Below are positions 33,565 through 44,888 of a stretch of DNA of 64,000 nt, one piece after another. The stretch covers positions 2,880,001-2,944,000 of the forward strand of contig CAUEEP010000735.1 in assembly GCA_958450365.1 (NCBI GenBank), given 5' to 3'. Source of the DNA: Mesorhabditis belari (taxonomy: Eukaryota; Nematoda; Chromadorea; Rhabditida; Rhabditidae). The notes under the pieces are model-generated. The model was not told where the DNA came from, ran no database searches, and saw only the letters and a list, made by a program, of their open reading frames with translations. Position numbers and translations under genes: made by a program. Every line of letters starts with the position of its first letter. Position 1 is the first letter of the stretch.

Positions 33565-33768
33565 TTGGCTTGAGTAGCATTGAGTAGCTAAGCCAAAAGC
33601 TAAGCTAAGCTTTGAGTAGCTAAGCCAAAAGCTAAGCTAAGCCTTGAGTAGCTAAGCCTTGAGTAGCTAAGCCAAAAGCTAAGCTAAGCTTTGAGTAGCT
33701 AAGCCAAAAGCTAAGCTAAGCCTTGAGTAGCTAAGCCAAAAGCTAAGCTAAGCCAAAGCTTAATAAAC
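33565..33768. repeat. Minisatellite TTGAGTAGCTAAGCCAAAAG
   Basis: Tandem units of gagtagctaagccaaaagctaagctaagc type (36-52 bp higher-order period). Confidence 0.9.
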
Positions 33769-33769
33769 A

Positions 33770-34605
33770 CAAGTACTTGTCCAAGCCAAAAACCTCAAGA
33801 AAGAAGAAAAATAGAGAGTTTTCTCATTCACCTTGACTGACTCACAAAATTCTCCCTTCTCTAGTTCTCTAGTTATTTATTTACAAAAAAAAAAAAGAGA
33901 AAAATTCATCAAACACTGATTGATATGGATATTTTGATAAAGAAAAAAGAAAAAAAATTCATATCTTTTTGATTTCAATCAATTTTTACAAGTCTATTAA
34001 GTCAAATTTTTGTTTTAAAATGTTTTAAAATCAAAAATGCTCTAAATTTGATCAAATTTTAACCAAAATCTGCTTTTTTTAATATAAAAAAGTCATAAAA
34101 TTATCCTTTTTACGATAAAAAAGAGAAAATAAACTTAGATTTATGAATTTTTTACAAAAAAAAATGATTTAACCGTTGCTTTTTGGAATAAATTTTTAAA
34201 AAAATGAAATGTTTTTTTAAAAAAAACCTGATTCTTGTTTGAATTCAGGATTTAAACTAAAGAAAATAGAAGAATTATGACATTTTTTGAATATTTTTCG
34301 TTTTCCTTTGCCTTTCTTAAAGTATTTTCTTGTAAAACCAAAACTTTTCAACCAAGCATAACGTTTTTTTTCGTTTTTTTTTGGAATTCAATATGATTTT
34401 CTTCAAAAAATCCTTGATAAATCTATTAGATACCGCTGCGGATTTAATAGAATTAATTGAGTGTTTCAAAATTGTAAAGGGCTGGCAATCTATCAATCTT
34501 TTTCGAGATTTATTCAAAGTTAATCCCACGGTTAGTTCAAGGAGAAGTTCAAGGAGTTTTAGAAATTCCAGTCACCTTCAATAAGTTTTTGTATAACTCT
34601 TTGTT
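33770..34605. other. No gene recognised
   Basis: Very AT-rich sequence with homopolymer runs; complementary 67-70 codon frames near 34317-34584 are unsupported. Confidence 0.5.
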
Positions 34606-34606
34606 C

Positions 34607-34835
34607 AATAATGTAGAACTCCAATAAGGACTGCTAGAACTACCAATAAGAACCGCTAGAACTGCCAGAACTGCCAATAAGCACTGCCAGAACTGCCAGA
34701 ACTACCAATAAGAACCGCAAGAACTGCCAGAACTGCCAGAACTACCAATAAGAACCGCTAGAACTGCCAGAACTGCCAATAAGCACTGCCAGAACTGTCA
34801 ATAAGAACTGCCAGAACTGCCAGAAGTGCTAGAAC
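34607..34835. repeat. Minisatellite AACTGCCAGAACTGCCAATAAG
   Basis: Blocks of aactgccag and accaataagaaccgc(t/a)ag in tandem, abutting the LINE remnant. Confidence 0.9.
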
Positions 34836-34837
34836 TG

Positions 34838-35197
34838 CAATAGCTTGGAATCAACTCCCCAGAGTTTTGAGAGAGTCGAATAGTCTCGAAACCTTTAAAT
34901 CATCTGTAAATGATCTTGTTCTTGATCTTGCTCTTGATCTTGATCTTGATCTTGAAGCTCTAGTGGATTCTTGACGTTATCTGTGCTACTCTGTGGATCG
35001 ACGATGACGATGACGATCGTTATCTGTGATTTTAGCAAAAAGCAAACGTTATCTGTGCTAACTCATACATCCATTATATCGTGTTGCTTTTTTTATCGGC
35101 CCTTTTTGTGTTATGTGTAATAGGCTCGTGTCTATTAGTCTTAAATCTAGCGAACTTTATTTCAGCTCTTGAATAAAGTATTTATAGGTATATATAT
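34838..35197 (+). mobile_element. 5'-truncated LINE 3' end, copy 2
   Basis: The first codons read AWNQLPRVLRESNSLETFKS, the 'WN.LP..VR...SL..FK..L' ending shared by many LINE reverse-transcriptase proteins (CR1/Jockey type). After a short cttgat expansion comes the 3' UTR shared with 19804-20009, with gaataaagtat and a TA-rich tail. The body of the element is missing, as expected from aborted target-primed reverse transcription. Confidence 0.75.
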
Positions 35198-35202
35198 GTC
35201 GC

Positions 35203-36010
35203 AGCCGATTAAGGATTTCAGCCGAAGAATTCTCAGACTTCTTCGGCTAGCCGATTAAGTCTCAAACTTCTTCGGCTAGCCGATTAATTCTCAAACATGA
35301 AATCTTGAGTTATGTATTCCCTCAAGTCAATACCACAAACTCAAGCTCTCAAAAAGGCGCTTAAAAGCTAAAAACGCTCTCTAAAAGCTCTCTAAAAGGC
35401 GCTAAAAACTAAAAACTTGTAGTGCTATTCTCTCTTGAATTGAATCAAGAGGTGCTTTACAATCATGGGATCAAAGGCAATTTGGACAAACCTAAGAAAG
35501 TCGTCAAGAACGAGGAGCTCTTTGGCCGGTTAACGATCAACAGAAATTAGTGTAGCTTAAACAAAAAATGCACAGTAACAAAAAGAAAAAATAGGATTGA
35601 AATAAGGGGTTATGTTCGATTATAAACAGATTAGTGGTAAATAAGTTTTATCGATGATCCAACAAAGGGGCAAATTGACTTACAAAAAAAAACAATTCTA
35701 TTTCAAATAAATGACGAATCAGATAGAAAATGGCGAAAAGGGCCCTTTCATAGCCTTTGGTTACAGTATGATAAAATGCGCACTCTTTAGAATGCGTTTT
35801 TAGCTTTTAAGCGCCTTTTAGAGAGCTTGAGTTTGTGGTATTGACTTGAGACAATACATAACTCAAGATTTCATGTTTGAGACTTAATCGGCTAGCCGAA
35901 GAAGTCTGAGACTTAATCGGCTAGCCGAAGAAGTCTGAGACTTAATCGGCTAGCCGAAGAAGTCTGAGGCTTCTTCGGCTGAAATCCTTAATCGGCTACG
36001 ACATATATAA
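35203..36010. mobile_element. Foldback element, ATATGTCG(T/C)A(G/A)CCGATTA family, copy 2
   Basis: Left arm about 35203-35400, right arm about 35790-36010, with termini ATGTCGCAGCCGATTAAGGA and TCCTTAATCGGCTACGACAT. The arms contain tandem cttcggctagccgattaa units (two left, three right) plus 'cataactcaagatttcatg'. The non-repeated core 35425-35760 includes a short coding-like frame (35437-35550) reading VLYNHGIKGNLDKPKKVVKN before a stop, of unknown origin. Confidence 0.8.
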
Positions 36011-36011
36011 T

Positions 36012-36490
36012 CCTTAAAACTTAGTTATAAAGTTTTTAAAAGATTTGAATCTTCTCGAAAACAAATCCCTCAAATGAATCGGTTTGTGTACACGAGGAAT
36101 AAACTCAACTCGCTTTTTCACGGTCAAACTTGTGACTCATCCCCTTTTTCTTTCTCTTTCCCTTCTCTTTTTCCTTGTTTTCATCAATTTTTCTCCTCAC
36201 TGCCGATCTTTCTCGGGTTTCATTTTGATTTTTAAACGAATTGGCCATTTTTAAAGCACCAATTTAGAGATTTTAAGACAAGAAAAAGTGTTTTTATCTT
36301 CAAATTCACATTGGAAATTTATGGCTTTGATTTCATTTAATTCTATTGACAATTTAAGTGTTTTCATTGCGAGTAATTAATTGCTTAGTAAAAATCAATT
36401 GCTCAAGCAATTAATTGCAATAAAAATCAATGTAAAAAGGAAAATCAATTGCTCGAGTAAATTCGCATGAGTATTTTTTACTTCTTTTAT
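36012..36490. other. No gene recognised
   Basis: AT-rich intergenic DNA, with scattered caattgct words. Confidence 0.5.
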
Positions 36491-36500
36491 CGATTAATCA

Positions 36501-37043
36501 GGGAGTGGGACAAATGCGACCTTTTTTTTGCGCACCCGGACATTTGCGCACCTTTTTTTCCGCACTTAGCCCATTAGCGCACCTTTTTTCGCGTTTTAAA
36601 AAAGCTTAAAAGGCTAAAAAAGCTCTAAAAAGCTAATATTAACCAATTTCCATTCCAAAAGTTGTTTTTCTAGGTAATTTGAGGGCGTAGAATCGAAATT
36701 TTGGCATATCAGAGCTTGTGGAAACAAACGGACGGAGTTATACAAAGAGAAAAATCAACAATTTTCTGTAATTTGATCTAGCCGTTTTGTTTTTTCAAAG
36801 ACAAAACGTTTTGTCTGGTTCCAAAAGCTCTGATATGCCAAAATTTGAATTCTACGCCCTAAAATTACCTAGAAAAACAACTTTTGGAATGGAAATTGGT
36901 TAATATTAGCTTTTTAGAGCTTTTTTTAGCCTTTTAAGCTTTTTTAAAACGCGAAAAAAGGTGCGCTAATGGGCTAAGTGCGGAAAAAAAGGTGCGCAAA
37001 TGTCCGGGTGCGCAAAAAAAAAGGTCGCATTTGTCCCACTCCC
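36501..37043. mobile_element. Foldback MITE, GGGAGTGGGACAAATG family, copy 1, 8-bp target duplication
   Basis: ATTAATCA at 36493-36500 and 37044-37051 flanks a 543-bp element that is nearly one long inverted repeat (arms about 240 bp). Termini GGGAGTGGGACAAATGCGAC. The arms hold gcgcacc blocks separated by T-runs. No ORF. Ends starting GG and 8-bp duplications fit Merlin or hAT-like transposition; the family is not proven. Confidence 0.9.
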
Positions 37044-37054
37044 ATTAATCAACG

Positions 37055-37485
37055 TTTTTAGTCAAGTAACTACGAGGAATCCTTTTGAAACGTCGATTAC
37101 ATTGGATATCTTTACATTTTAGGGGAATTTCGGGGGTTAATGCTAGTTTTTTTCCTGTCTTTTTCTTGTGATTAATTGCTTATTTATTCTTTCTGTTTGT
37201 CGACTTTCTCAGTTAATTTAAATGTTTCACAAATTTGAATTTAATTCCCTTCCCTTAGATATTTGAATTAAACTCAATTTCTAAACTTTTATTACAAAAG
37301 TTTAAAGTAAATTTTTATTTCCAATCTTTTCTGTGCGTTTACATTTTTTAAACGACAAGCTGCTCCTTTGTGTCTTTAAATATTGGTCCCTTTGTGTCTT
37401 TAAATCTCACTTATTTTTCATGCATCAGGAATAAAGTATGCTTATTAATTTGCCACCAAATCAGTTAAACGGTTAAATACCCTTA
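37055..37485. other. No gene recognised
   Basis: AT-rich flank of the following array. Confidence 0.5.
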
Positions 37486-37489
37486 AAAG

Positions 37490-38502
37490 GGGTCGTATAT
37501 AAAGCGGCGCTTTATATAAGGCGTATATAAGGCGACCAACTCGTCTATAATGAGTCATTTGGTATATAAGGCGGCCAGGTCGTATATAAGGTAGCCAACC
37601 GGTATATAAAGCGACCAATTTGTATGTAAGGCGATCAATTCGTATATAAGGCGACTAATTTGTAAGTAAGACGATCAATTCATATATAAAATGACCAATT
37701 CGTATATAAGACGACCAACTTGTATATAAGGTGACCAATCCATATATTAAGTGACCAATTCATATCAATTGGCGATCAATTCATATATAAGATGACCAAT
37801 TCGTATATAAGGCGATCAATTCGTATATAAGGCGACCAATTCGTATATAAGGCGATCAATTCGTATATAAGGCGACCAATTCGTAGATAAGGCGACCAAT
37901 TCGTATATAAGGCGACCAATTCGTATATAAGGCGACCAATTCGTATATAAGGCGATCAATTCGTATATAAGGCGACCAATTCGTATATAAGGCGACCAAT
38001 TCGTAGATAAGGCGGCCATCTCGTATATAAGGTGACCAATTCGTATATAAGGCGACCAATTCCTATATAAGGCGACCAATTCGTATATAAGGCGACCAAT
38101 TCGTATATAAGGCGACCAATTCGTATATAAGGCGACCAATTCGTAGATAAGGCGACCAATTCGTAGATAAGGCGACCAATTCGTATATAAGGCGATCAAT
38201 TCGTATATAAGGCGACCAATTCGTATATAAGGCGACCAATTCGTATATAAGGTGACCAATTCGTATATAAGGCGACCAATTCGTATATAAGGCGATCAAT
38301 TCGTATATAAGGCGACCAATTCGTAGATAAGGCGGCCATCTCATATATAAGGTGACCAATTCGTATAGAAGGTGACCAATTCGTATATGAGGAGGCCAAT
38401 TCGTATATAAGGCGATCAATTCGTTTATAAGGCGGCCAATTCGTATATAAGGCGGCCAATTCGTATATAAGGCGACCAATTCGTATATAAGGCGCCCAAT
38501 TC
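37490..38502. repeat. 20-bp satellite TTCGTATATAAGGCGACCAA, about 50 copies
   Basis: The first 300 bp are diverged and the rest almost homogeneous, with an exact 20-bp period. Every unit contains TATATAAG, identical to a TATA-box core. Many overlapping minus-strand frames (ALYTNWSPYIRIGRLIYELV) arise because 20 bp repeats in frame every 60 bp; they are not genes. Confidence 0.95.
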
Positions 38503-38509
38503 ATTTTCA

Positions 38510-38820
38510 GCTATATTAATCACATTATTAGAGCCATCACTGAGTCAGAAAAAATAGAATCCAGCAATGGGTACAAAAATACAAAACCAAAAGCAAGAAA
38601 TCTTGATTTCACGAGTTTTTAGAGTTTTTTAAAAAAGGGATTTCCTGAAGGTCAGTCTGGTCTTTCAATTTCACAAAAAAGAAGAGTTCACATGGATTTA
38701 TTTGCCCATTGCACTTGAGTTTTCCCTTAGAAACCATTTCATTTCAAAGATTTTTGAAAAAAAACCTCAAAGAACGGCTTTTTTCTAAAGTCTAAAACAA
38801 AATTCAACTTGTTTTCTTAT
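38510..38820. other. No gene recognised
   Basis: Featureless AT-rich stretch between the satellite and the next element cluster. Confidence 0.5.
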
Positions 38821-38822
38821 TT

Positions 38823-40455
38823 TTTTTTTGAGGAATTGAAGGCTTTGATTCTATTTTCACAAAGAAATTTGAAAAATTCACAAATTCACATTTTATCTCC
38901 ATCAAATTCATATTAAAAACTACTAATTTAACTTTTAAAACGAAAATTGCCCCCAGCTTTTTGTTTATTTACATACCGTAAATACTGTAATAGTACCCCC
39001 GCCCCATAATGACGGTGCGGAGTGTTGCGTAGTCTAGCTTTGAACGAATGTTTCTCGACACTGGTTTATGCTACAATGCTATAATAGGTATCAAAAAATA
39101 GCTGAAATTCAGGGCTATTTTTTGATACCAAAGACGCATTTTTTGAAAGTACGAGCGCTTTGAAAAAAAATGAAATACTAAAAAACTTTTGCGACTACGC
39201 GACTGTACGAGGGAGGGGGTTTTACTTACCGTAAATACTGTACTATTACAGTATTTACGGTAAGTACTTTTAAAAGCTCTATTCGAGACTTGTTAACTCA
39301 ATTCGTTTGAGAAAAGAGAACCGTATTGGAACGGTATTGGAACCGTATTAGATCAAAAAAAGAACCGAATTGGAACCGGATTGGAACCCTATTGGAACCG
39401 TATTGGAACCGTATTGGAACCGTATTAGATCAAAAAAAGAACCGTATTGGAACCGTATTAGATCAAAGTGACTTCAAAAAGTTACAGTATTTACGGTAGT
39501 TTTACCGGGTTTTTTTAGTGTTTTCAAGGTTTTTCCTTATGCAATTCTTGTAGGGGAGACTGAAACGCATTTCCCATTTTGCATTTTCCCCGGCCCATCT
39601 TCTGTTTGTCGTTGTGAACTGTTTGTCGCAAGTGAACAGTTAGGGCTTAGATGAGGCTCACAATATTGCAAAACTTCAAACAGTAGCTTAGGTAAATGTT
39701 TATCTAATCTATCTTGTACAACAAACTAAACTAGAGCTTTAAATTACCTGCTATAGATACTGTAACAGTACCCCACCCCCATAATGACGGTGCGGAGTGT
39801 TGCGTAGTCTAGCTTTGAACGAATGTTTCTCGACACTGGTTTATGCTACAATGCTAAAATAGGTATCAAAAAATAGCCCTGAATTTCAGCTATTTTTTGA
39901 TACCAAAGCGCGCATTGTAGCGTAAACCAGTGTCGAGAAAAACTCGTTCAAAGCTAGACTACGCAACGCTCCGGGTACTCCGAGTACTATTACAGTATTT
40001 ACGGTATGTTGTAGCTGAAGAAAGACAGGAGATCTATTAGGCTGTTCAAAGAATCTTTTCGTTCCGTACTTCTGTTTAAAAGCAATGATTAGAGTTAATG
40101 ATTGGCCCTTGAATGCGGAGTGTTGCGTAGTCTAGCTTTGAACGAGTTTTTCTCGACACTGGTTTATGCTACAATGCTAAAATAGGTATCAAAAATAGCC
40201 CTGAATTTCAGCTATTTTTTGATACCAAAGACGCATTTTTTGAAAGCACCGGTGCTTTGAAATACTAAAAAACTTTTGCGACTACGCGTCTCTACGAGGG
40301 GCTTATTTTTTTTTGAGCAATTAAAGGCTTTGATTCTATTTTCACAAAGAAATTTGAAAAATTCACAAATTCACATTTTATCTCCATCAAATTCATATTA
40401 AAAACTACTAATTTCACTTTTAAAACGAAAATTGCCCCCAGCTTTTTGTTTATTT
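38823..40455. mobile_element. Cluster of ACCGTAAATACTGTA elements bracketed by 145-bp direct repeats
   Basis: Direct repeats 38823-38967 and 40311-40455 ('ggctttgattctattttcac' to 'gcccccagctttttgttta') bracket element copies: 38974-39262 with terminus TACCGTAAATACTGTAATAG and matching right end; 39757-40013; and 40111-40300 without its termini. Each has a near-perfect internal hairpin ggtatcaaaaaatagc/gctattttttgatacc and the block 'gttgcgtagtctagctttga'. 39310-39470 is a gtattggaacc minisatellite. Confidence 0.75.
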
Positions 40456-40458
40456 TTT

Positions 40459-40524
<66 letters not shown>

Positions 40525-40655
40525 AATTTAAAAAAAAAAAAAAAAAATATTAAAAATAAAAATATTTTTTTTAAAAAAAAAAAAAATATTTTTTTTAAAT
40601 AAATAATAAAAAAAAATAATATAATGTAAAAAAAAAAAAAAAAAAAAATACATAG
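40456..40655. repeat. 200-bp pure A/T low-complexity tract
   Basis: Alternating long T and A runs with almost no G or C. It could be partly a sequencing or assembly artefact. Confidence 0.85.
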
Positions 40656-40659
40656 CTGT

Positions 40660-41130
40660 TTTTTTTTGTGGCCGACAATCGAGCTTTTCAGCTGAAATTC
40701 TTTCGTTTTTATTATAAAAAGAAAAAGAAAAGAATTTTCTTTTGATTAATTCAAGTTATTTCTATTTTTACTTTAAAAACAAAGGGTTTTGTTGAAAATA
40801 TTAAGTGAAAATCGAATTTGGACCTTTTCTCGTTTCTTTGAGCTTTGAAATCTTTGAAATCTTTGAAAAATCTTTGAAACCTTTCTTTTTTTTGCCAATT
40901 CTTTCATTTTTTTATAGAATTTTACTCAGTTAACATAAAAATTTAAATATTTTAAATTTTGAATTGGTTTAATTACCCAAAAGAAACTGAAAAACTGACT
41001 TTTTTGCAAAAAAAGACGTTTGAAACGCGGAAATTCTAGTCTTTTTTTATGTTTTTTGCTTTCTTTTTCTTTTTTTCTACATGATTAAGAAATTTAGAAT
41101 GATTGATTGACTATTGTAGATTATTAATAT
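40660..41130. other. No gene recognised
   Basis: AT-rich sequence without exon or repeat structure I can support. Confidence 0.5.
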
Positions 41131-41180
41131 TTGTAGCTTTCTAATGCAGCTTAAAACCCAACTCGAACCAAACTAGTGCT

Positions 41181-41390
41181 TACCGTAAATACTGTAATAG
41201 TACCCCACCCCCATAATGACGGTGCGGAGCGTTGTGTAGTCTAGCTTTGAACGAGTTTTTCTCGACACTGGTTTATGCTACAATGCACGCTTAGGTATCA
41301 AAAAATAGCTGAAATTCAGGGCTATTTTTTGATACCAAAGACGCATTTTTTGAAAGTACGAGCGCTTTGAAAAAAATGAAATACCAAAAA
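41181..41390. mobile_element. ACCGTAAATACTGTA element fragment flanked by 49-bp direct repeats
   Basis: Starts TACCGTAAATACTGTAATAG and contains the same gtagtctagctttgaacg block and the ggtatcaaaaaatag hairpin as the 39-40 kb copies; its right terminus is missing. Direct repeats 41133-41181 and 41391-41439 (gtagctttctaatgcagctt...) differ at one position. Confidence 0.8.
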
Positions 41391-41444
41391 GTAGCTTTCT
41401 AATGCAGCTTAAAACCCAACTCGAACCAAAATAGTGCTTTTTGT

Positions 41445-41923
41445 GGGAGTGGGACAAATGCTACCTTTTTTTGCGCACCCGGACATTTGCGCACCTTTTT
41501 TCGCACCTTGCCCATTAGCGCACCTTTTTTCGCGTTTTAAAAGAGCTTAAAAAGCTCTAAAAAGCTAATATTAACCAATTTCTATTCCAAAAGTTGTTTT
41601 TCTAGGTAATTTTAGGGCGTAGAATCGAAATTTTGGCATATCGGAGCTTGTGGAAGCGAACGAACGGAGTTATACAAAGAGAAAAATCAACAATTTTCTG
41701 TAATTTGACCTAGCCGTTTTGTTTTTTCAAAGACAAAACGTTTTGTCTGGTTCCACACGCTCTGTTATGTCAAAATTTGAATTCTACGCCCTAAAATTAC
41801 CTAGAAAAACAACTTTTGGAATAGAAATTGGTTAATATTAGCTTTTAGAGCTTTTTTAAAACCCGAAAAAAGGTGCGCTAATGGGCTAAGTGCGGAAAAA
41901 AAGGTCGCATTTGTCCCACTCCC
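41445..41923. mobile_element. Foldback MITE, GGGAGTGGGACAAATG family, copy 2, 8-bp target duplication
   Basis: CTTTTTGT at 41437-41444 and 41924-41931 flanks this 479-bp relative of 36501-37043. The right arm lacks one gcgcacc block present in copy 1. The insertion lies at the very edge of the 49-bp repeat of the preceding element. Confidence 0.9.
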
Positions 41924-42098
41924 CTTTTTGTATAAGAGTTCACCCTATTTTTTTTTTTCATTTTTTCTTAAAGTTCAATAATTGCAAAATTATCCTTGTT
42001 CTTAAACATTTAAAATTACAACATTTTACCAAATAACTTTAATTTTAATCTTTACCATTCCATTAAAAGTTTCATTCGTTATTTTGAGCTCTGTTCGT

Positions 42099-42502
42099 GG
42101 GGTGGCTACTTCGCGCAACTAAGTCTTTTGCGCAACTCGCCATAACTTTCTTTTAAGTCGTCCAATCATGATGATTTTGATGTCATTTGTTACACTTCTT
42201 ATGATCTACACAATGAAACCAGTAACATAAAGATTGGCCGACTCAGAAGAAAGTTATGGCGAGTTGCGCCAAAGTAGCCGCGCAAAGTAGCTACCTAGTT
42301 GCGCAAATGACCCAGCAAAGGACGCCATAACTTTCTTCTGAGTCGGTCAACCTTTATGTTTTTAGTTTCATTTTGTAGATCTCAATAAGTGCAACAAATG
42401 ACACCAAAATCATAAAGATTGGCCGACTCAGAAGAAAGTTATGGCAAGTTGCGCGAACGATCCAGTTGTGCAAAAAATTTGGCGCAAAGTAGCCACTTCC
42501 CC
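42099..42502. mobile_element. Compound hairpin element with GGGG termini
   Basis: Left end GGGGTGGCTACTTCGCGCAA, right end AAGTAGCCACTTCCCC. It contains two internal hairpins sharing 'ccgactcagaagaaagttat' and its complement (42145-42265; 42330-42445). A short imperfect flank match (gttcg) is the only hint of a target duplication. No ORF. Confidence 0.65.
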
Positions 42503-42772
42503 GTGCGTTCCTAGGTATCTTATTTTCTTATAAAATTCTTGTTTCTTAATAATTTAGGTATTGCTTTAAAGATAGTGCTTAAATTCAGATTATCATTTAT
42601 TCATTTAACATGTTCGAATTTGATTTAAAATTTGTATTGAATTGTATGGAATAGATGTTATTCTTTATTATATATTGACTATTAAATGAAAGTTTCTTTA
42701 TTTTTCAGTTTCCTCACAACTCGCCCTAAATTTTGGTTATTCAATATTGCTGAAACTGGAGATGCGATAAAG

Positions 42773-44857
42773 ATGCGGATATTGATAATCGGTTCGATTC
42801 TCTGCTGGTTTTGTCTGGCGAAAGAGTAAGTTTTTTATAATTTGCTGTAGGCTGATTAGTGAATCTTTTGCAAGATTTCATATAATGAAAGATTTACCGC
42901 ATTTCTTTTAGCAATGTCCCAATCATTGTCACTCCACCGGTGCTGCGGTTGAACTCGACAAACACAATTTTCATCACTCCATTGCATCGAGTCAATGGAC
43001 CAGCGGATATCAAAGTGAAGGTAAAGATCCTGGTCAGGGGTTGGAATCAGATCCGATTCAACTCGGATCCGATTTAACTCGAGGTTACAATGATCCGTGA
43101 CAATGATTCAACTCGGACTGTGATTCAACATTCAACAGTGACAATGATTCAACTCGGAATGGCAATGATCCGATTCAACTCGGAATCCGAGTTGAATCGG
43201 AGCTGAATTGAATCAAATCCGAGTTGAATCAAATCCGAATTGAACCGGAGCCGAGTTGAATCAAATCCGAATTGAATCAAATCCGAATTGAATCAAATCC
43301 GAATTGAATCAAATCCGAATTCAATCAAATCCGAATTCAATCAAATCCGAATTCAATCAAATCCGAATTCAATCAAATCCGAATTCAATCAGATCCGAGT
43401 CCCAGAGTTGAACCTAACTACAAACTCTTGGTATTGCTCTTCTTAAAACTGAAATCTTTTGATTAATTTGAGCCAGCCAAGCCAAAGCCTATGATTCGTC
43501 GCTCTATTTTAGCAATAGCTTCTTTAATCTTTTCTTTTAGGTCCATGAGTTGCTTCAAAATGGAAACTATCAAACCGAGTACCGGCATGCAAAGGGGAAA
43601 ATCTCAGGTTTGTGAGAGAATTGGGACTTAAGTTGGATAAATTCTAGGTCACGCTCACCCGGTTTCATTCAAAGTCAACAATGATGCTATTGAGGCGAAT
43701 CTCACTGTTACGGTGGGTTTGAATGAAGTATATAAACTAAAATAGTAATTGTTAGGTATCCGGCCATGTTGAGCAACAAATTCGTCTTCTTGTGGCCCCG
43801 GATTTGAGAACGATTTATTTAAAAACAGACAAAGGATTCTATAAAGCCGGCGAAACGAGTAGGTTTTGTTTTTTCTACTTTTTTACTATTTTGTAAATCT
43901 TTCAAGATATCAAATCTATATTTAAATCTGCAATTTGTCCTTTTTCAGTCAATCTCCGCTCTGTACCAATCACGATCAATGGAGAGATTTATGTTGGACA
44001 AATCGAGTATGCATTGGTGGTGAGTTGAACGTTTATTTTATGACAAGATGACATGAAAGATGGTTTTATTTTGAAGCAGCTCGTGGACAGCTCAATCATT
44101 TTGAAGCAGCTCAATCAAAAAATAAAAAACTATTAATATAAAAGGCTAATTAGTTGTTTCTAAAGATTGACTGTACTTTTATTTGGTTTTAAATTATCAG
44201 ACAAAGTATTTGACAAAGCTGCTGTACTTTGAACCCTATCTATTACTAAACTAAGGGTATTAGCTTGAAATTTGTTGGAAAGAAGGCTTTCAAAGTACTG
44301 TAGAAGTAATAGTTTATCTAAAAAGTGCTTATTTTGTTTATGGAGTGTTTAAATGTTTCAATTTCAGAACCCTGATGGATTTGAATTGACAAAGCATGTG
44401 GTTTCCGCTCCGAATACTCCATTGTCTCTAACATTCGATTTACCTGAACATCTCTTTTATGGAGAATGGCAAATTAAAGCACGGCCGATCAACTCACAGA
44501 ATCAACCTTTATTAAACTTTGCTGTCTCGTTTCAAGTCACGGATTACGGTAACATTGCCAGTTTTTTAAAAATAATAAAATCTTTAGCTCTTCCACCATT
44601 TGTTCTTGATTTTCAAATTCTTGACGGTGATTCAATGACGGAAACTAAATTGACAGCAAATGCACAGTGGGTTTTAAGTTTTATTAGGGAAATTGTAATA
44701 AGGAAGTGAAGGAATTGGCAAAAAGTAGAGTGGAGAGGAGGGGAGAGAAGATCGAGCCCATGATCTCTTGCTTTTTAAGCCAATTGCTAACCACTCAACT
44801 ATCCGGTACCTTAACTTGTCAAGAGAAAGACGTAAAGATAAGGGGAAGAAGGAGAAA

Positions 44858-44888
<31 letters not shown>

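Noticed and set aside
37816..38504. Overlapping 67-147-codon minus-strand frames (LYTNWSPYIRIGRLIYELVA)
   Set aside because: A 20-bp tandem repeat stays in frame every 60 bp on its own; there is no unique sequence in these frames.
40456..40655. Possible telomere- or centromere-like A/T tract
   Set aside because: It has no defined unit and could be a sequencing or assembly artefact; pure A/T runs alone do not support a functional call.
44549..44709. Continuation of the 44353 open frame past TDYGN as unspliced coding sequence
   Set aside because: A donor at 44549 and acceptor before 44588 form a 39-base intron whose removal restores the MG2-MG3 linker; reading through places a stop-free but unconserved stretch in between.
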